In this document: positions 53,264-61,743 of the stretch, piece after piece
How positions within the stretch are numbered: position 1 is the first letter of the stretch
Layout of the letters: the number at the start of each line of letters is the position of its first letter
Assembly (NCBI GenBank): GCA_016721945.1
Contig: JADKHC010000011.1
Coordinates: forward strand, 1 to 64,000
Reading direction: 5' to 3'
DNA length: 64,000 bases
Source of the DNA: Verrucomicrobiota bacterium
GTDB lineage: Bacteria > Verrucomicrobiota > Verrucomicrobiia > Opitutales > Opitutaceae
Program-made: the position numbers and the translations under genes
The notes under the pieces: generated by a model
Told to the model about the DNA's origin: nothing
Database searches by the model: none
Seen by the model: the letters and a program-made list of their open reading frames with translations, nothing else

Positions 53264-54838
53264 ATGACCTGGATACGCTTCAAAAAATACTTCTACCAAA
53301 ACAGCGAGCTAGGCCTCGCTCTCGACATCAGCCGCATCCCCTTTCCGGATGATTTTCTCGCGTCGATGGAGCCTCGCATGCAAACGGCCTTTGCCGACAT
53401 GGCTGCGCTCGAACGTGGCGCTATCGCCAATCCCGACGAGAAGCGCATGGTCGGTCACTACTGGTTGCGCTCGCCCTCCAGCGCACCGACGCCTGAATTA
53501 CGCGCCGATATTTCCAACGCCCTCGCACAGGTTAAGGATTTCACCGATCGCGTGCACGCTGGCACGATTGCAGCCCCCAGCAGCAAGAAGTTCACGCAAC
53601 TCCTTGTGATTGGCATCGGCGGTTCAGCTCTCGGCCCGCAGCTCGTCAACCACGCACTCGGTCAGCCCGGCCAGGACAAGATGACTGTTTCCTTCTTCGA
53701 CAACACCGATCCAGACGGTATCGACTACGTCCTCGCCTCGCTCGCGGGCAAACTTCCCGAAACTCTCGCCATCGTTATTTCGAAATCCGGTGGCACCGTC
53801 GAAACGCGCAACGGCCAGGTTGAAGCCATCGCCGCCTTCAAGGCTGCCGGGCTCGACTACAAAAAGCATTTCGTCGCCGTCACTGGTGCCGGTTCGAAGC
53901 TCGAACAAACCGCGATCAAAGACGGCTGGCTCGCGCGTTTCCCGATGTGGGATTGGGTCGGCGGCCGCACCTCCGAACTCAGCGCCGTTGGCCTGTTGCC
54001 CGCCGCGCTGCAAGGCATCGACATCCAGGAATTCCTCGCTGGCGCCGCTGCGATGGACAACGTCACCCGCGATCCCGTCACCGCGAAAAACCCCGCTGCA
54101 CTCCTCGCGCTCATGTGGTATTTCGCCACCGATGGCCGGGGCTCGAAGGACATGGTTGTCCTCCCGTACAAGGACCGCCTGCTGCTCTTCTCGCGTTACC
54201 TCCAGCAGCTGGTTATGGAATCGATCGGAAAGGAACTCGATCTCCAAGGTAAGGTCGTCAACCAAGGCATTTCCGTTTACGGCAACAAAGGATCGACCGA
54301 CCAGCATGCCTACGTGCAACAGCTCCGCGAAGGCGTGAACAACTTCTTTGTCACCTTCATCGAAGTCCTCAAAGACCGCCCCGCTGCGACCTCGATGGAA
54401 GTCGATCCCGGCGTCACAACCGGCGACTACCTCCAAGGTTTCTACCTCGGCACACGCGATGCCCTGTCCGAGAAAAATCGCTCCTCGATCACGATCACCG
54501 TCAACGACGTTTCGCCCCGCACGCTCGGCATGCTGATCGGCCTCTACGAACGCGTTGTCGGACTCTACGCCGCTCTCATCGGCATCAACGCCTATCACCA
54601 GCCCGGCGTCGAAGCTGGCAAAAAAGCCGCCACCAGCGTGATCGCGTTGAAGTTGAAAATCTCCGCCGCGTTAAAAGCCGCTCCCGGCAAAGCCTTCACC
54701 TCCGAAGCCCTCGCGTCCCAGATCGGCGCGCCCGGCCAAACTGAACTTGTTTTCAAGATCCTCGAACACCTCGCCGCCAACGGCGGGACCAAGAAGACCG
54801 CGAAAACTCCCTGGTTCGAAAGCACCTACGCCGCCTAA
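53264..54838 (+). CDS. pgi: Glucose-6-phosphate isomerase
   Basis: 524 residues; interconverts glucose-6-phosphate and fructose-6-phosphate. LLVIGIGGSALGPQLVNHAL (~110-129) and VISKSGGTVETRNGQVEAIAAF (~169-190) form the sugar-phosphate-binding SIS domain. VGGRTSELSAVGLLPAAL, VNQGISVYGNKGSTDQHAYVQQLREGVNNFFVTFIEV and YERVVGLYAALIGINAYHQPGVEAGKKAA follow, the last being the conserved C-terminal signature with the active-site Lys. It has a C-terminal extension (ISAALKAAPGKAFTSEALASQIGAPGQTELVFKILEHLAANGG) resembling a small winged-helix-like tail. Confidence 0.95.
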   Translation: MTWIRFKKYFYQNSELGLALDISRIPFPDDFLASMEPRMQTAFADMAALERGAIANPDEKRMVGHYWLRSPSSAPTPELRADISNALAQVKDFTDRVHAGTIAAPSSKKFTQLLVIGIGGSALGPQLVNHALGQPGQDKMTVSFFDNTDPDGIDYVLASLAGKLPETLAIVISKSGGTVETRNGQVEAIAAFKAAGLDYKKHFVAVTGAGSKLEQTAIKDGWLARFPMWDWVGGRTSELSAVGLLPAALQGIDIQEFLAGAAAMDNVTRDPVTAKNPAALLALMWYFATDGRGSKDMVVLPYKDRLLLFSRYLQQLVMESIGKELDLQGKVVNQGISVYGNKGSTDQHAYVQQLREGVNNFFVTFIEVLKDRPAATSMEVDPGVTTGDYLQGFYLGTRDALSEKNRSSITITVNDVSPRTLGMLIGLYERVVGLYAALIGINAYHQPGVEAGKKAATSVIALKLKISAALKAAPGKAFTSEALASQIGAPGQTELVFKILEHLAANGGTKKTAKTPWFESTYAA

Positions 54839-54844
54839 TCGAAA

Positions 54845-54943
54845 TTCTTTCTCCTTCCTCTTTATCGTTCTCTTTCTCCTCCTCCGCACGTTTGCAGCTG
54901 CCCGGACCGGAGAAAGATAACAAGAAAAGAGAAAGAGAGAGAG
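54845..54943. repeat. Imperfect inverted pyrimidine/purine repeat after pgi
   Basis: Left arm tctttctccttcctctttatcgttctctttctcc (54845-54885 region), right arm ggagaaagataacaagaaaagagaaagagag (54908-54943), joined by a ~25-base loop. Could act as a long hairpin downstream of pgi. Left arm belongs to the repeat family at 44371 and 60269. Confidence 0.6.
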
Positions 54944-55038
54944 CCGCTTACTGGCTGTTTTCCAAGGAACTCAGCCAAAACGAAACAGTCTTCTACTCAT
55001 CCTTGCACTCACGCACACACGCCATTTATAGCTTCCAT

Positions 55039-55221
55039 ATGAAAACGCCGCACAAGGCCCTCCTCGCACTTCTCATCGCGACCTTCACCCTGCTCGCCAC
55101 CGGCTGCACCACGAAAACGGCTGAAGACTCCTCCATGCCCTGGAGCCGTCCCTCCGGCTGGGAAGGCCAGATTCCTGGTATGACCTCAAGCACCGATACC
55201 AACACCAGCGGCACCCGCTAA
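55039..55221 (+). CDS. Small lipoprotein
   Basis: 60 residues from ATG 55039 (MKTPHKALLALLIATFTLLATGC). LLATGC is a lipobox, so the mature protein starts at Cys-23, is lipid-anchored and has only ~38 residues (TTKTAEDSSMPWSRPSGWEGQIPGMTSSTDTNTSGTR). Small lipoproteins with a W-x-x-P-x-x-W-E-G-Q-I-P-G ending are frequent in Verrucomicrobiota as far as remembered; function unknown. Terminator follows. Confidence 0.75.
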   Translation: MKTPHKALLALLIATFTLLATGCTTKTAEDSSMPWSRPSGWEGQIPGMTSSTDTNTSGTR

Positions 55222-55243
55222 AATCTTCGCAGTTCTCCTTTGC

Positions 55244-55273
55244 AAATCCGGCCCACTCGGCCGGATTTTTTTT
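55244..55273 (+). terminator. Terminator after the small lipoprotein
   Basis: aaatccggc (55244-55252) pairs with gccggattt (55260-55268 region), then tttttt. Confidence 0.85.
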
Positions 55274-55389
55274 GTGCCCGATAAAATTCAGTACACGGAA
55301 ATATGCCATTTTACGTTGCGCATCAGCGTCACCCATTCGTTGTTCATTTTGACTTTCCGGAAAGCCTCAAGCAAATGTGAGCCAACGCC

Positions 55390-56310
55390 ATGACGCACGC
55401 CGAAATCAAAAGCGCCCTGCTCACCTCCTACGAAACCGACGGAGGCATCAACCATTTCGACGGTATAAACCTCCCCGCTGAGGAATCGGTAAACCAGCTC
55501 GCGCGCGATTTCATGCACCTGCTCTTTCCTGGTTATTTTCAGGAAACTTGCCTGACCAAAAAAGAAGTTCCCGCGCTCGTGGACCGCCTGCTCCGCGACA
55601 TCGAGACCCGCCTCGCCGCAGAACTCGAAAAATGCCTGCGCTTCAACCGCGACGCCGACCCCGCCAGCCGCGCCCGCGAGCTCACCACCTACGTCCTCGC
55701 CCAGCTGCCCGAACTCCGTCGTATCCTCCAGACCGACGTCGCCGCCGCCTATGAAGGCGACCCCGCCGCGCGCAGCGTCGAAGAAATCATTCTCTCCTAC
55801 CCGTGCGTGCTCGTGATCTCGCTGCAACGCATCGCCCACGTCATGTACCGCCTCGGCGTGCCGCTGCTCCCGCGCATGCTCACTGAGTTTGCCCATGAAC
55901 GCACCGGCGCCGACATCCATCCCGGAGCCGAGATCGGCACGCATTTCTTTGTCGATCATTGCACCGGCGTCGTCGTTGGCGAAACAGCCCGTATCGGCAA
56001 TCACGTTAAGATTTACCAAGGTGTGACTCTGGGTGCGCGCTCCTTCGTCACCGACGAAAAAGGCCTCCCGGTCAAAGGCGTAAAGCGTCATCCAGAGCTC
56101 AAGGACAACGTGATCGTTTATCCAGGCGCGACCATTCTTGGCGGTGACACTATAGTCGGCGAAAACTCGATCGTCGGCTCCAACGTCTGGCTCATGCAGA
56201 CGATGCCGCCGAACAGCATCGCCTATTACCAAGGCGACGCCGCCTCGATCATCCGTCCGCGCAAAAACAAAGAAGCCCTGCTCGAAGAACTGATCGATTG
56301 GGTGATTTGA
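55390..56310 (+). CDS. cysE: Serine O-acetyltransferase (EpsC/CysE-like)
   Basis: 306 residues; acetylates L-serine for cysteine synthesis. The N-terminal helical domain (to ~155) contains LFPGYFQETCLTKKEVPALVDRLLRDIETRL. The left-handed beta-helix has the hexapeptide repeats GADIHPGAEIGTHFFVDHCTGVVVGETARIGNHVKIYQGVTLGARSF (~172-219), with catalytic His in DIHPGA and DHCTG. PGATILGGDTIVGENSIVGSNVWL continues it. Longer than E. coli CysE and of the EpsC type, with an insert after GARSF (VTDEKGLPVKGVKRHPEL). Stands alone with no cysK beside it. Confidence 0.93.
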   Translation: MTHAEIKSALLTSYETDGGINHFDGINLPAEESVNQLARDFMHLLFPGYFQETCLTKKEVPALVDRLLRDIETRLAAELEKCLRFNRDADPASRARELTTYVLAQLPELRRILQTDVAAAYEGDPAARSVEEIILSYPCVLVISLQRIAHVMYRLGVPLLPRMLTEFAHERTGADIHPGAEIGTHFFVDHCTGVVVGETARIGNHVKIYQGVTLGARSFVTDEKGLPVKGVKRHPELKDNVIVYPGATILGGDTIVGENSIVGSNVWLMQTMPPNSIAYYQGDAASIIRPRKNKEALLEELIDWVI

Positions 56311-56439
56311 GTCAGAAGCTGGACGACAATCCGCTTTACGCGGAGATTTGAGACGACGGTAAAGACTCTCGCCTTGGCGGTATTGAACGGAACGGTTGAC
56401 AGCACGGAGTCCGCCGACTCTCGTCACCAACCATAGCTT

Positions 56440-56976
56440 ATGCTCTGGCGGCTCACTCCAATCGAAAGCGTGGCAATACTGTTGGTGATAACGGTGGCGG
56501 GCGTTTTCATAATTCCGAAGATTCTCCGTATGCTCAAACTGTGTCTCTTCTCCCCCGTCAAAGGAATCGTCGTCCACAAAGGCCAGCCCGTCGTCGGCGC
56601 CGTCATCGAGCGCACGTGCGAATGGAATTGGGAAAAGTATGCGCCACGAACCGACCAAACCGTAACCGACAACAATGGCGAGTTCTCGCTGCCAGGGATC
56701 TATTCATGGATGGGCCAGGTGCAGTTGGTCCCCCATGAGCCGGTGATCCACCAGCACCTCGTCATAAAACACGAAGGCATGGACTACAATGCATGGTACC
56801 TCGTAAAGCATGAATACGGAGAGTTTGCCGAACTCAGCATGGCTTCCCTGCGTGGTGAACTGCCGGATTTGCTCGGCAAGCCCATTGATTTATACTGCGA
56901 ACTCACTGTGGAGTCTAAAAACCACGGCGGTGTTTGGGGGTATGGGGGACTATCAGAATTGCGCCAGCCCCAATAG
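56440..56976 (+). CDS. DUF6795 / carboxypeptidase-regulatory-like protein
   Basis: 178 residues. One N-terminal transmembrane helix (VAILLVITVAGVFIIPKIL, ~11-29), then CLFSPVKGIVVHKGQPVVGAVIERTCEWNWEKYAPRTDQTVTDNNGEFSLPGIYS, a transthyretin-like strand sandwich with the G-x-V-x-x-x-G-x-P-V-x-G-A and T-D-x-x-G-x-F motifs, as in DUF6795. Ends 37 bases before a lipase gene. In Proteobacteria DUF6795 proteins are, as far as recalled, often found beside lipase-like effectors, so it may protect against or assist the lipase. That role is inferred here. Confidence 0.7.
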   Translation: MLWRLTPIESVAILLVITVAGVFIIPKILRMLKLCLFSPVKGIVVHKGQPVVGAVIERTCEWNWEKYAPRTDQTVTDNNGEFSLPGIYSWMGQVQLVPHEPVIHQHLVIKHEGMDYNAWYLVKHEYGEFAELSMASLRGELPDLLGKPIDLYCELTVESKNHGGVWGYGGLSELRQPQ

Positions 56977-57013
56977 TTTTTGCCGGTAATCATTCAGACA
57001 CCCCCAAAAAAAC

Positions 57014-58171
57014 ATGCGCATTTTCTCCCCGCAACTTGTCACGGACATTGCAAGAGGTGTCTATGATCTTGAAACAAAAAATATCAGCCAAGCCCTCAAA
57101 AGCGGCACCGTCCTCGGCTGCGAAGGCATGTTCAAAGTGAGCGACGATGCTCGCTTCATTGGCAAGACCGGCGGCCATCTCTACAATCGACTCAGCGGTT
57201 TCGGCTACATTGCCGAAGGCGAAGGCGCACGCCAGGGAGAGTTGCTCATCGCGATTCGCGGCACCAACCCATCGAGCACCCGAGACTGGCTCACCGATGC
57301 TCGCGCAGGGTTTTGCCGCGGTGACGCCGGCCAACCAGTCCACATCGGCTTTCAAAAAACCTGGGAATCGTTCTCCGGCGACATTCGTTCGTTCTTACAA
57401 GGTAAGAATCCCTCTCACATCCACTGTGTCGGCCACAGCCTCGGTGGAGCGTTGGCTACTCTCTGCGCCGATTATTGCGCTGCCAACCGAGTGGGCCGCG
57501 TCTCGCTTTACACCATCGGTTCTCCGCGCGTGGGCATGGAGGGGTTTGCCAACGCCCTCACCGAAAAGATCGGCGCAGAAAACATTTATCGCATCAGCCA
57601 CGCTGCCGATCCCGTCACGACTGTGCCGATCTATCCGTTCTGCCACGTGCCGTATAAAACCCGTAACTATGTCGTTGGCGGGACCGGTTTGTACCTTAAT
57701 CCCTTCGCTCATACGATGCCGAGCTATAACAAAGCTATTGGCCTGGCCTCTTGGTCCTGTCTGTTGGATCGTTCGCCCCAGATTCTTGTGGCTGACGAAG
57801 TTAATCGCTGGCTTGCCACCGTTGCCGCCGGTGGCGGTATCACCGCCTTCGCCGCCGATAGTCTGGCCATGATCGGCAAAGTGCTTGGTTGGATTCTGGA
57901 GCAGGAGTATCAGAATTGGGGCATCGACTGTGCCAATACTTACACCGCGCTCGACCATCTCGCGCACATGGTTGAACGCGGCGTCAAATTTACCAAGCAG
58001 ACAGAGGAGCAGCTCAAGACCGTGATGAACGCCATCCTGCGCTTCATCGGGCGCAGCGCAGTGACGATCGCCGAGCTTACGTTGGCCTTTGTTCAGTGGG
58101 TGCTGGAGCTGTTCTATTCAACGATTCAAGCCATGGCCATCCAAGCACTGCGCGGAATGCGGCAGGAGTGA
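57014..58171 (+). CDS. Class 3 lipase-family protein (effector-like)
   Basis: 385 residues, no signal peptide. GELLIAIRGTNPSSTRDWLTDARAGF (~75-100) supplies the oxyanion-site region, HCVGHSLGGALATLCADYC (~138-156) the GHSLG nucleophile elbow with catalytic Ser, then an Asp in HAADPVTTVPIYPF, and a His near NPFAHTMPSY. The C-terminal ~110 residues contain hydrophobic helical stretches (ITAFAADSLAMIGKVLGWIL, and FIGRSAVTIAELTLAFVQWVLELFYSTIQAMAI), as in some secreted or type VI phospholipase effectors. Downstream of a DUF6795 gene by 37 bases. No type VI genes are in the window. Role inferred. Confidence 0.8.
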   Translation: MRIFSPQLVTDIARGVYDLETKNISQALKSGTVLGCEGMFKVSDDARFIGKTGGHLYNRLSGFGYIAEGEGARQGELLIAIRGTNPSSTRDWLTDARAGFCRGDAGQPVHIGFQKTWESFSGDIRSFLQGKNPSHIHCVGHSLGGALATLCADYCAANRVGRVSLYTIGSPRVGMEGFANALTEKIGAENIYRISHAADPVTTVPIYPFCHVPYKTRNYVVGGTGLYLNPFAHTMPSYNKAIGLASWSCLLDRSPQILVADEVNRWLATVAAGGGITAFAADSLAMIGKVLGWILEQEYQNWGIDCANTYTALDHLAHMVERGVKFTKQTEEQLKTVMNAILRFIGRSAVTIAELTLAFVQWVLELFYSTIQAMAIQALRGMRQE

Positions 58172-58248
58172 TAACCGTTCTTTTAAAACGTAAAGTGAAC
58201 CCTCCCCGGAGCAAGCTCCGGGGCATCTGTGTTTATCAGTGTACATCG

Positions 58249-58318
58249 GTGGCTACATTGCATGGATACGACCAAGCATTCCAGCCTTCAGCTTGACGTT
58301 ATAACATCCGTAGCCACA
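58249..58318. other. Inverted repeat upstream of the AbrB-Doc module
   Basis: gtggctac (58249-58256) pairs with gtagccac (58311-58318) across ~55 bases containing tgcatggatacgac, a phrase shared with the right end of the MITE-like element. It may be a degenerate copy or part of the operator of the toxin-antitoxin operon that starts 8 bases later. Confidence 0.35.
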
Positions 58319-58326
58319 CTTGCCGT

Positions 58327-58557
58327 ATGCACCTCGAACTCAAGCTCCGCAAAATCGGTAATTCCGTCGGCGTCGTTCTCCCCAAAGAAGCCTTGGCCAA
58401 GCTCGAGTCCAACGAAGGCGACACGCTGATCTTGAGCGATGCGCCGGGCGGCGGCTATCGTGTCACGCCCAACAAAAACGATTTTGCCGAACAGATGGCT
58501 GTGGCCGAGGACATCGCCAAACGCTATCGCAACACCTTGCGGGAACTCGCCAAATGA
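58327..58557 (+). CDS. AbrB/MazE-like antitoxin
   Basis: 76 residues. MHLELKLRKIGNSVGVVLPKEALAKLESNEGDTLILSDAPGG is a swapped-hairpin AbrB/SpoVT DNA-binding domain with the R-K-I-G-N-S-x-G-V-V-L-P-K-E motif. The C-terminal tail (EQMAVAEDIAKRYRNTLRELAK) is helical and would bind the toxin. It overlaps the Doc-type toxin gene by 4 bases (ATGA), so the operon is co-translated and likely autorepressed. Confidence 0.85.
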   Translation: MHLELKLRKIGNSVGVVLPKEALAKLESNEGDTLILSDAPGGGYRVTPNKNDFAEQMAVAEDIAKRYRNTLRELAK

Positions 58558-58949
58558 AGGCTCCCGTTTGGGTACGGCGCGATGTTGTGCTTGCCGTTCA
58601 GGAAATGCTGCTGGCCGAACACGGCGGCGCTGCGGGCATTCGTGACGAAGGCATGCTCGATTCCGCTCTAGGCCGCCCCGAAAACCTTTTCGCCTACGGC
58701 AAACCTTCCGTCTTCGAACTAGCCGCGGCCTACGCTTTCGGTCTCGCCAAAAACCATCCGTTTATCGACGGCAACAAGCGCATCGCCTTCGCGACTGGCA
58801 TTATATTTCTGGAACTAAATGGTTATGTTTTCACCGCCACTGAAGTTGACGCCGTCCTAAAAACCCTCGCTCTCGCCGCCAGCGAAATAACCGAGTCCGC
58901 CTACGCAACTTGGATTCAGGCAAATTCTCGGCGTGCACCGCGCGCATAA
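58554..58949 (+). CDS. Doc/death-on-curing family toxin
   Basis: 131 residues. KNHPFIDGNKRIAFATGIIFLELNGY (~63-88) is the Fic-fold HPFxDGNKR motif typical of Doc, which phosphorylates elongation factor EF-Tu and halts translation. GIRDEGMLDSALGRPENLFAYG (~23-44) is the usual Doc N-terminal signature. The AbrB-Doc pairing differs from the Phd-Doc pair of phage P1 but is known in many genomes. Upstream antitoxin overlaps the start. Confidence 0.9.
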   Translation: MKAPVWVRRDVVLAVQEMLLAEHGGAAGIRDEGMLDSALGRPENLFAYGKPSVFELAAAYAFGLAKNHPFIDGNKRIAFATGIIFLELNGYVFTATEVDAVLKTLALAASEITESAYATWIQANSRRAPRA

Positions 58950-58974
58950 ACCGTTTCCCATCCCTTTCCCCGCA

Positions 58975-60258
58975 ATGTCCCTCCCTCGCAACATCCTCAT
59001 CGTCGGCTCCGGCGGACGCGAACACGCACTCGTTAAAGCCTGCCTGGCATCACCAGCCAAGCCACACATCATCGTCGCTCCGGGCAACGCCGGCATCGCT
59101 CAGGACGCTTATTGCGTCAGCGTCGCGGCTGACAACGTCGTCGGCCTCGTCGCGCTCGCCCAACGCGAGAAGGTTGATTTCGTGATCGTCGGCCCCGAAG
59201 TCCCGCTCTCCCTCGGCCTCGTCGATGAACTCATCAAGGCCAAAATCCCTGCCTACGGCCCGAAGGCCGATGGCGCCCGGTTAGAGGCGTCGAAGATTTT
59301 CACCAAACAGATTCTGCTCAAGTACAAGATCCCGACCGCGCCCGCCGGTTTCTTCAGCGAAGTCGCCCCCGCCCTCGCGTACCTGCGCACCCGCCCGATT
59401 CCGATCGTGGTCAAAGCCGATGGACTCGCCGCCGGCAAAGGCGTGATCGTCGCCCAAACCCTCGCCGAAGCCGAGGAAGCCGTGCGCTCCATGCTCGAAG
59501 GCGGCAAGTTCGGCGCGAGTGGAAAACAAATTCTGATCGAGGACTGTATGTACGGCGAAGAGACTTCCATCCTCGTCGTCACTTCCGGACGCGACTACGT
59601 CATTCTCCCCGTTTCACAGGATCACAAACGTATTGGCGACGGCGATACCGGCCCCAACACCGGCGGCATGGGCACCTACTCGCCCGCCGAGGTCGTCACG
59701 CCCGAACTACTCGCGCAGATCGACCGCGACATCGTCAAGCCCTCGGTTAACGCCATCGCCGACGAAGGCATTGATTTCCGTGGCACGCTCTTCATCGGCA
59801 TCATGCTTACACCGCAAGGCCCGAGCGTTTTGGAGTATAACACCCGGTTCGGCGATCCCGAGACTCAGGTCGTGCTCCCGCGCATCGAGAATGACTTTCT
59901 CGCCCTCCTCTGGGCCGCAGCGCGCGGCGAACTGGCCGGCACCAAGCTCACGATCAAACCCGACGCCGCCATCTGTGTCGTCATCGCCGCCAAGGGTTAC
60001 CCAGATAGTTTCAAGAAAGGCGATCCCATCGTCTTCCCGTCCACGCTACCCGAACAAACCGCCATCCTCCACGCCGGAACCGCACGAGACGCCGACGGTC
60101 AGGTCGTCACGAACGGCGGCCGCGTCCTCGGCATCACTTCGCTCGCGCCCACGCTGACCGAAGCCGCCCGCCGCGCCTATGCCGCGTGCGAGACGATCCA
60201 GTGCGAAAGTAAATACTACCGTCACGACATCGGCGCCAAACAACTCAACCGTAAATGA
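58975..60258 (+). CDS. purD: Phosphoribosylamine-glycine ligase
   Basis: 427 residues from ATG 58975 (MSLPRNILIVGSGGREHALVKACLASP). Second step of purine synthesis: joins phosphoribosylamine and glycine with ATP. ATP-grasp signatures seen: PIVVKADGLAAGKGVIVA, LIEDCMYGEETSILVV, TGGMGTYSPAEVVTPELL and LEYNTRFGDPETQVVLPRIENDFL with the GDPE(T)Q metal-binding motif. C-terminal PurD_C domain present. The stop overlaps the next gene by 4 bases (ATGA at 60255). Confidence 0.95.
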   Translation: MSLPRNILIVGSGGREHALVKACLASPAKPHIIVAPGNAGIAQDAYCVSVAADNVVGLVALAQREKVDFVIVGPEVPLSLGLVDELIKAKIPAYGPKADGARLEASKIFTKQILLKYKIPTAPAGFFSEVAPALAYLRTRPIPIVVKADGLAAGKGVIVAQTLAEAEEAVRSMLEGGKFGASGKQILIEDCMYGEETSILVVTSGRDYVILPVSQDHKRIGDGDTGPNTGGMGTYSPAEVVTPELLAQIDRDIVKPSVNAIADEGIDFRGTLFIGIMLTPQGPSVLEYNTRFGDPETQVVLPRIENDFLALLWAAARGELAGTKLTIKPDAAICVVIAAKGYPDSFKKGDPIVFPSTLPEQTAILHAGTARDADGQVVTNGGRVLGITSLAPTLTEAARRAYAACETIQCESKYYRHDIGAKQLNRK

Positions 60259-60959
60259 GAACCCAGCCCTCTTTCTTCTTTCTCGTTATCGTTCTCTTTC
60301 TCTCCGTCACCCCCGGCCTCCAAGCCGCGATCGAAAAAGAACTCGGCAACTCCCTCGCTTACTATCGCGTCACCGACCCTGAAGCCGACCGGACGCCCGT
60401 CCTCGATGCCATCGCCCTTCGCCCGGCACTCGTCCTCGATCTACGCTCTTTGTCGGTTAGCCATGGTTTCGTCGACGCCCTGCAAATCGCGCTCGCGCGG
60501 ACGCCTCCACCGCATGCCGTGCGCATCGTCTTGCTCAACGCCACCACTTCGCCCGTGCTCGTCGCCGCGCTCGGCCAGGAACTCCCCTCCGTCATCACCC
60601 TCGGCCCGCGCTCGCCTTCGCTCAGCCTCGACATCGCCGTCGCGATCAGCAACGAGGACGACCTTCGTGCTTTCAACGCGCTCGCGACCGGCACGCCGGT
60701 GGATAAACTCATCAACGACAGCCGTGAAAAGCGCCGCTACGACGAAGCCAAGCTCGTACAAGACCACGCCAACGGCGTCACTGCGCCCGATTCCGTTCTG
60801 CCCGCCGAAGCTGAAGATGACACCGTAAAAACCGAACCAACTCCCTCCAAAAAAAGTCCTGAAGCGGGAAAAAAGGCCGAGCCGCCGCCCATAATCGACC
60901 TTGTATTGGAACGCGCCGTACAACTCCATCGTTCACTCCTCGCCCTAAAAAAACTCTAA
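60255..60959 (+). CDS. Exported protein of unknown function, co-translated with purD
   Basis: 234 residues. N-terminal signal peptide (MRTQPSFFFLVIVLFLSVTPGLQA), encoded by a pyrimidine-rich repeat that also exists outside genes in this window. Middle region (ALVLDLRSLSVSHGFVDALQIAL... VRIVLLNATTSPVLVAALGQ) looks like alternating strand and helix, reminiscent of ClpP/crotonase or S41-type folds but without an evident catalytic motif. The C-terminal third is charged and Pro/Lys-rich. ATG overlaps the purD stop. Confidence 0.6.
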   Translation: MRTQPSFFFLVIVLFLSVTPGLQAAIEKELGNSLAYYRVTDPEADRTPVLDAIALRPALVLDLRSLSVSHGFVDALQIALARTPPPHAVRIVLLNATTSPVLVAALGQELPSVITLGPRSPSLSLDIAVAISNEDDLRAFNALATGTPVDKLINDSREKRRYDEAKLVQDHANGVTAPDSVLPAEAEDDTVKTEPTPSKKSPEAGKKAEPPPIIDLVLERAVQLHRSLLALKKL

Positions 60960-61029
60960 CCAAGTCCGGCCAGTCACAGTCAGGCTTTGCCTTTCCAGAA
61001 AAACTGTGTCCATTGGCCCTCGCCTCCGC

Positions 61030-61530
61030 ATGGCTCAACTGGGACATATCCTCACCGTTTGCACCGCCAATATCTGCCGCAGCCCGATGGCAGAGGTTTT
61101 GCTTCAGCATGCGCTGCGAGCCCAACCCGAACCGCTTAAATCCCTAAAAGTGCTCTCCGCCGGTGTCGCCGCACACCCAGGAGACAAAGTCTCGGAAAAT
61201 TCGGTACTCGCGCTCAAAAAAGTCGGCCTCGACCTCACCGGTCACAAAGCGCAACCGCTCTCCGATCGGCTCGTGTACGACGCACTCGCGATCTTTTGCA
61301 TGACCGAGTCGCACCGCTCGATGATCGAGCTCTCCTTCGATCCGCCACCGGGAAACATCTATCTCTTCCGCGAATTCATGCCACCACCCGCCGCTCACGA
61401 AATCGGCGATCCCTACGGCGGCTCGCTCAAACACTACGAAGCTTGTCGGGACGAAATGGTTGAAGCGATTCCCTCGCTCGTGGAATTTATTAAGAGCCTC
61501 GCTGCTTCCGTGCCACCGGCGGGGAAGTAA
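61030..61530 (+). CDS. Low-molecular-weight protein-tyrosine phosphatase family protein
   Basis: 166 residues from ATG 61030 (MAQLGHILTVCTANICRSPMAEVLL). VCTANICRSP (residues 10-19) is the C-x5-R-S phosphate loop, with catalytic Cys-11. The DPYGGSLKHYEACRDEM region (~130-146) carries the Asp-Pro of the general acid. HKAQPL fits the middle. Bacterial members dephosphorylate tyrosine kinases of exopolysaccharide synthesis or protein-arginine phosphate (YwlE type), and Thr after the Cys (C-T-A-N-I-C-R-S) resembles the YwlE loop. No kinase is nearby. Confidence 0.85.
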   Translation: MAQLGHILTVCTANICRSPMAEVLLQHALRAQPEPLKSLKVLSAGVAAHPGDKVSENSVLALKKVGLDLTGHKAQPLSDRLVYDALAIFCMTESHRSMIELSFDPPPGNIYLFREFMPPPAAHEIGDPYGGSLKHYEACRDEMVEAIPSLVEFIKSLAASVPPAGK

Positions 61531-61575
61531 TCGCGTCAAGGTGTTGTGTGCCAGGCACGACAGTTGCCACTCAAT

Positions 61576-61730
61576 CTTAGCCGGATCCATGCAGTTGAAG
61601 GTGGAGCCCGTTGTCCCTAACGGGCTGGCTTGAGAGCGTCTTCGATCAAGCCCGATGGGACATCGGGCTCCACCTTCTGCACATCACTCTACGCTGGAGA
61701 CTATGCTTCAACTGAATCATTACGGCTTAG
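61576..61730. repeat. MITE-like element, full copy 2 (reverse)
   Basis: 155-bp copy of the element at 48771-48926 in the opposite orientation: starts cttagccggatccatgcagttgaag, contains agcccgttgtccctaacgggct and agcccgatgggacatcgggct, ends gcttcaactgaatcattacggcttag. It lies 13 bases before the CE15 esterase start and may affect its transcript. Confidence 0.8.
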
Positions 61731-61743
61731 AAGCTATCCACCG

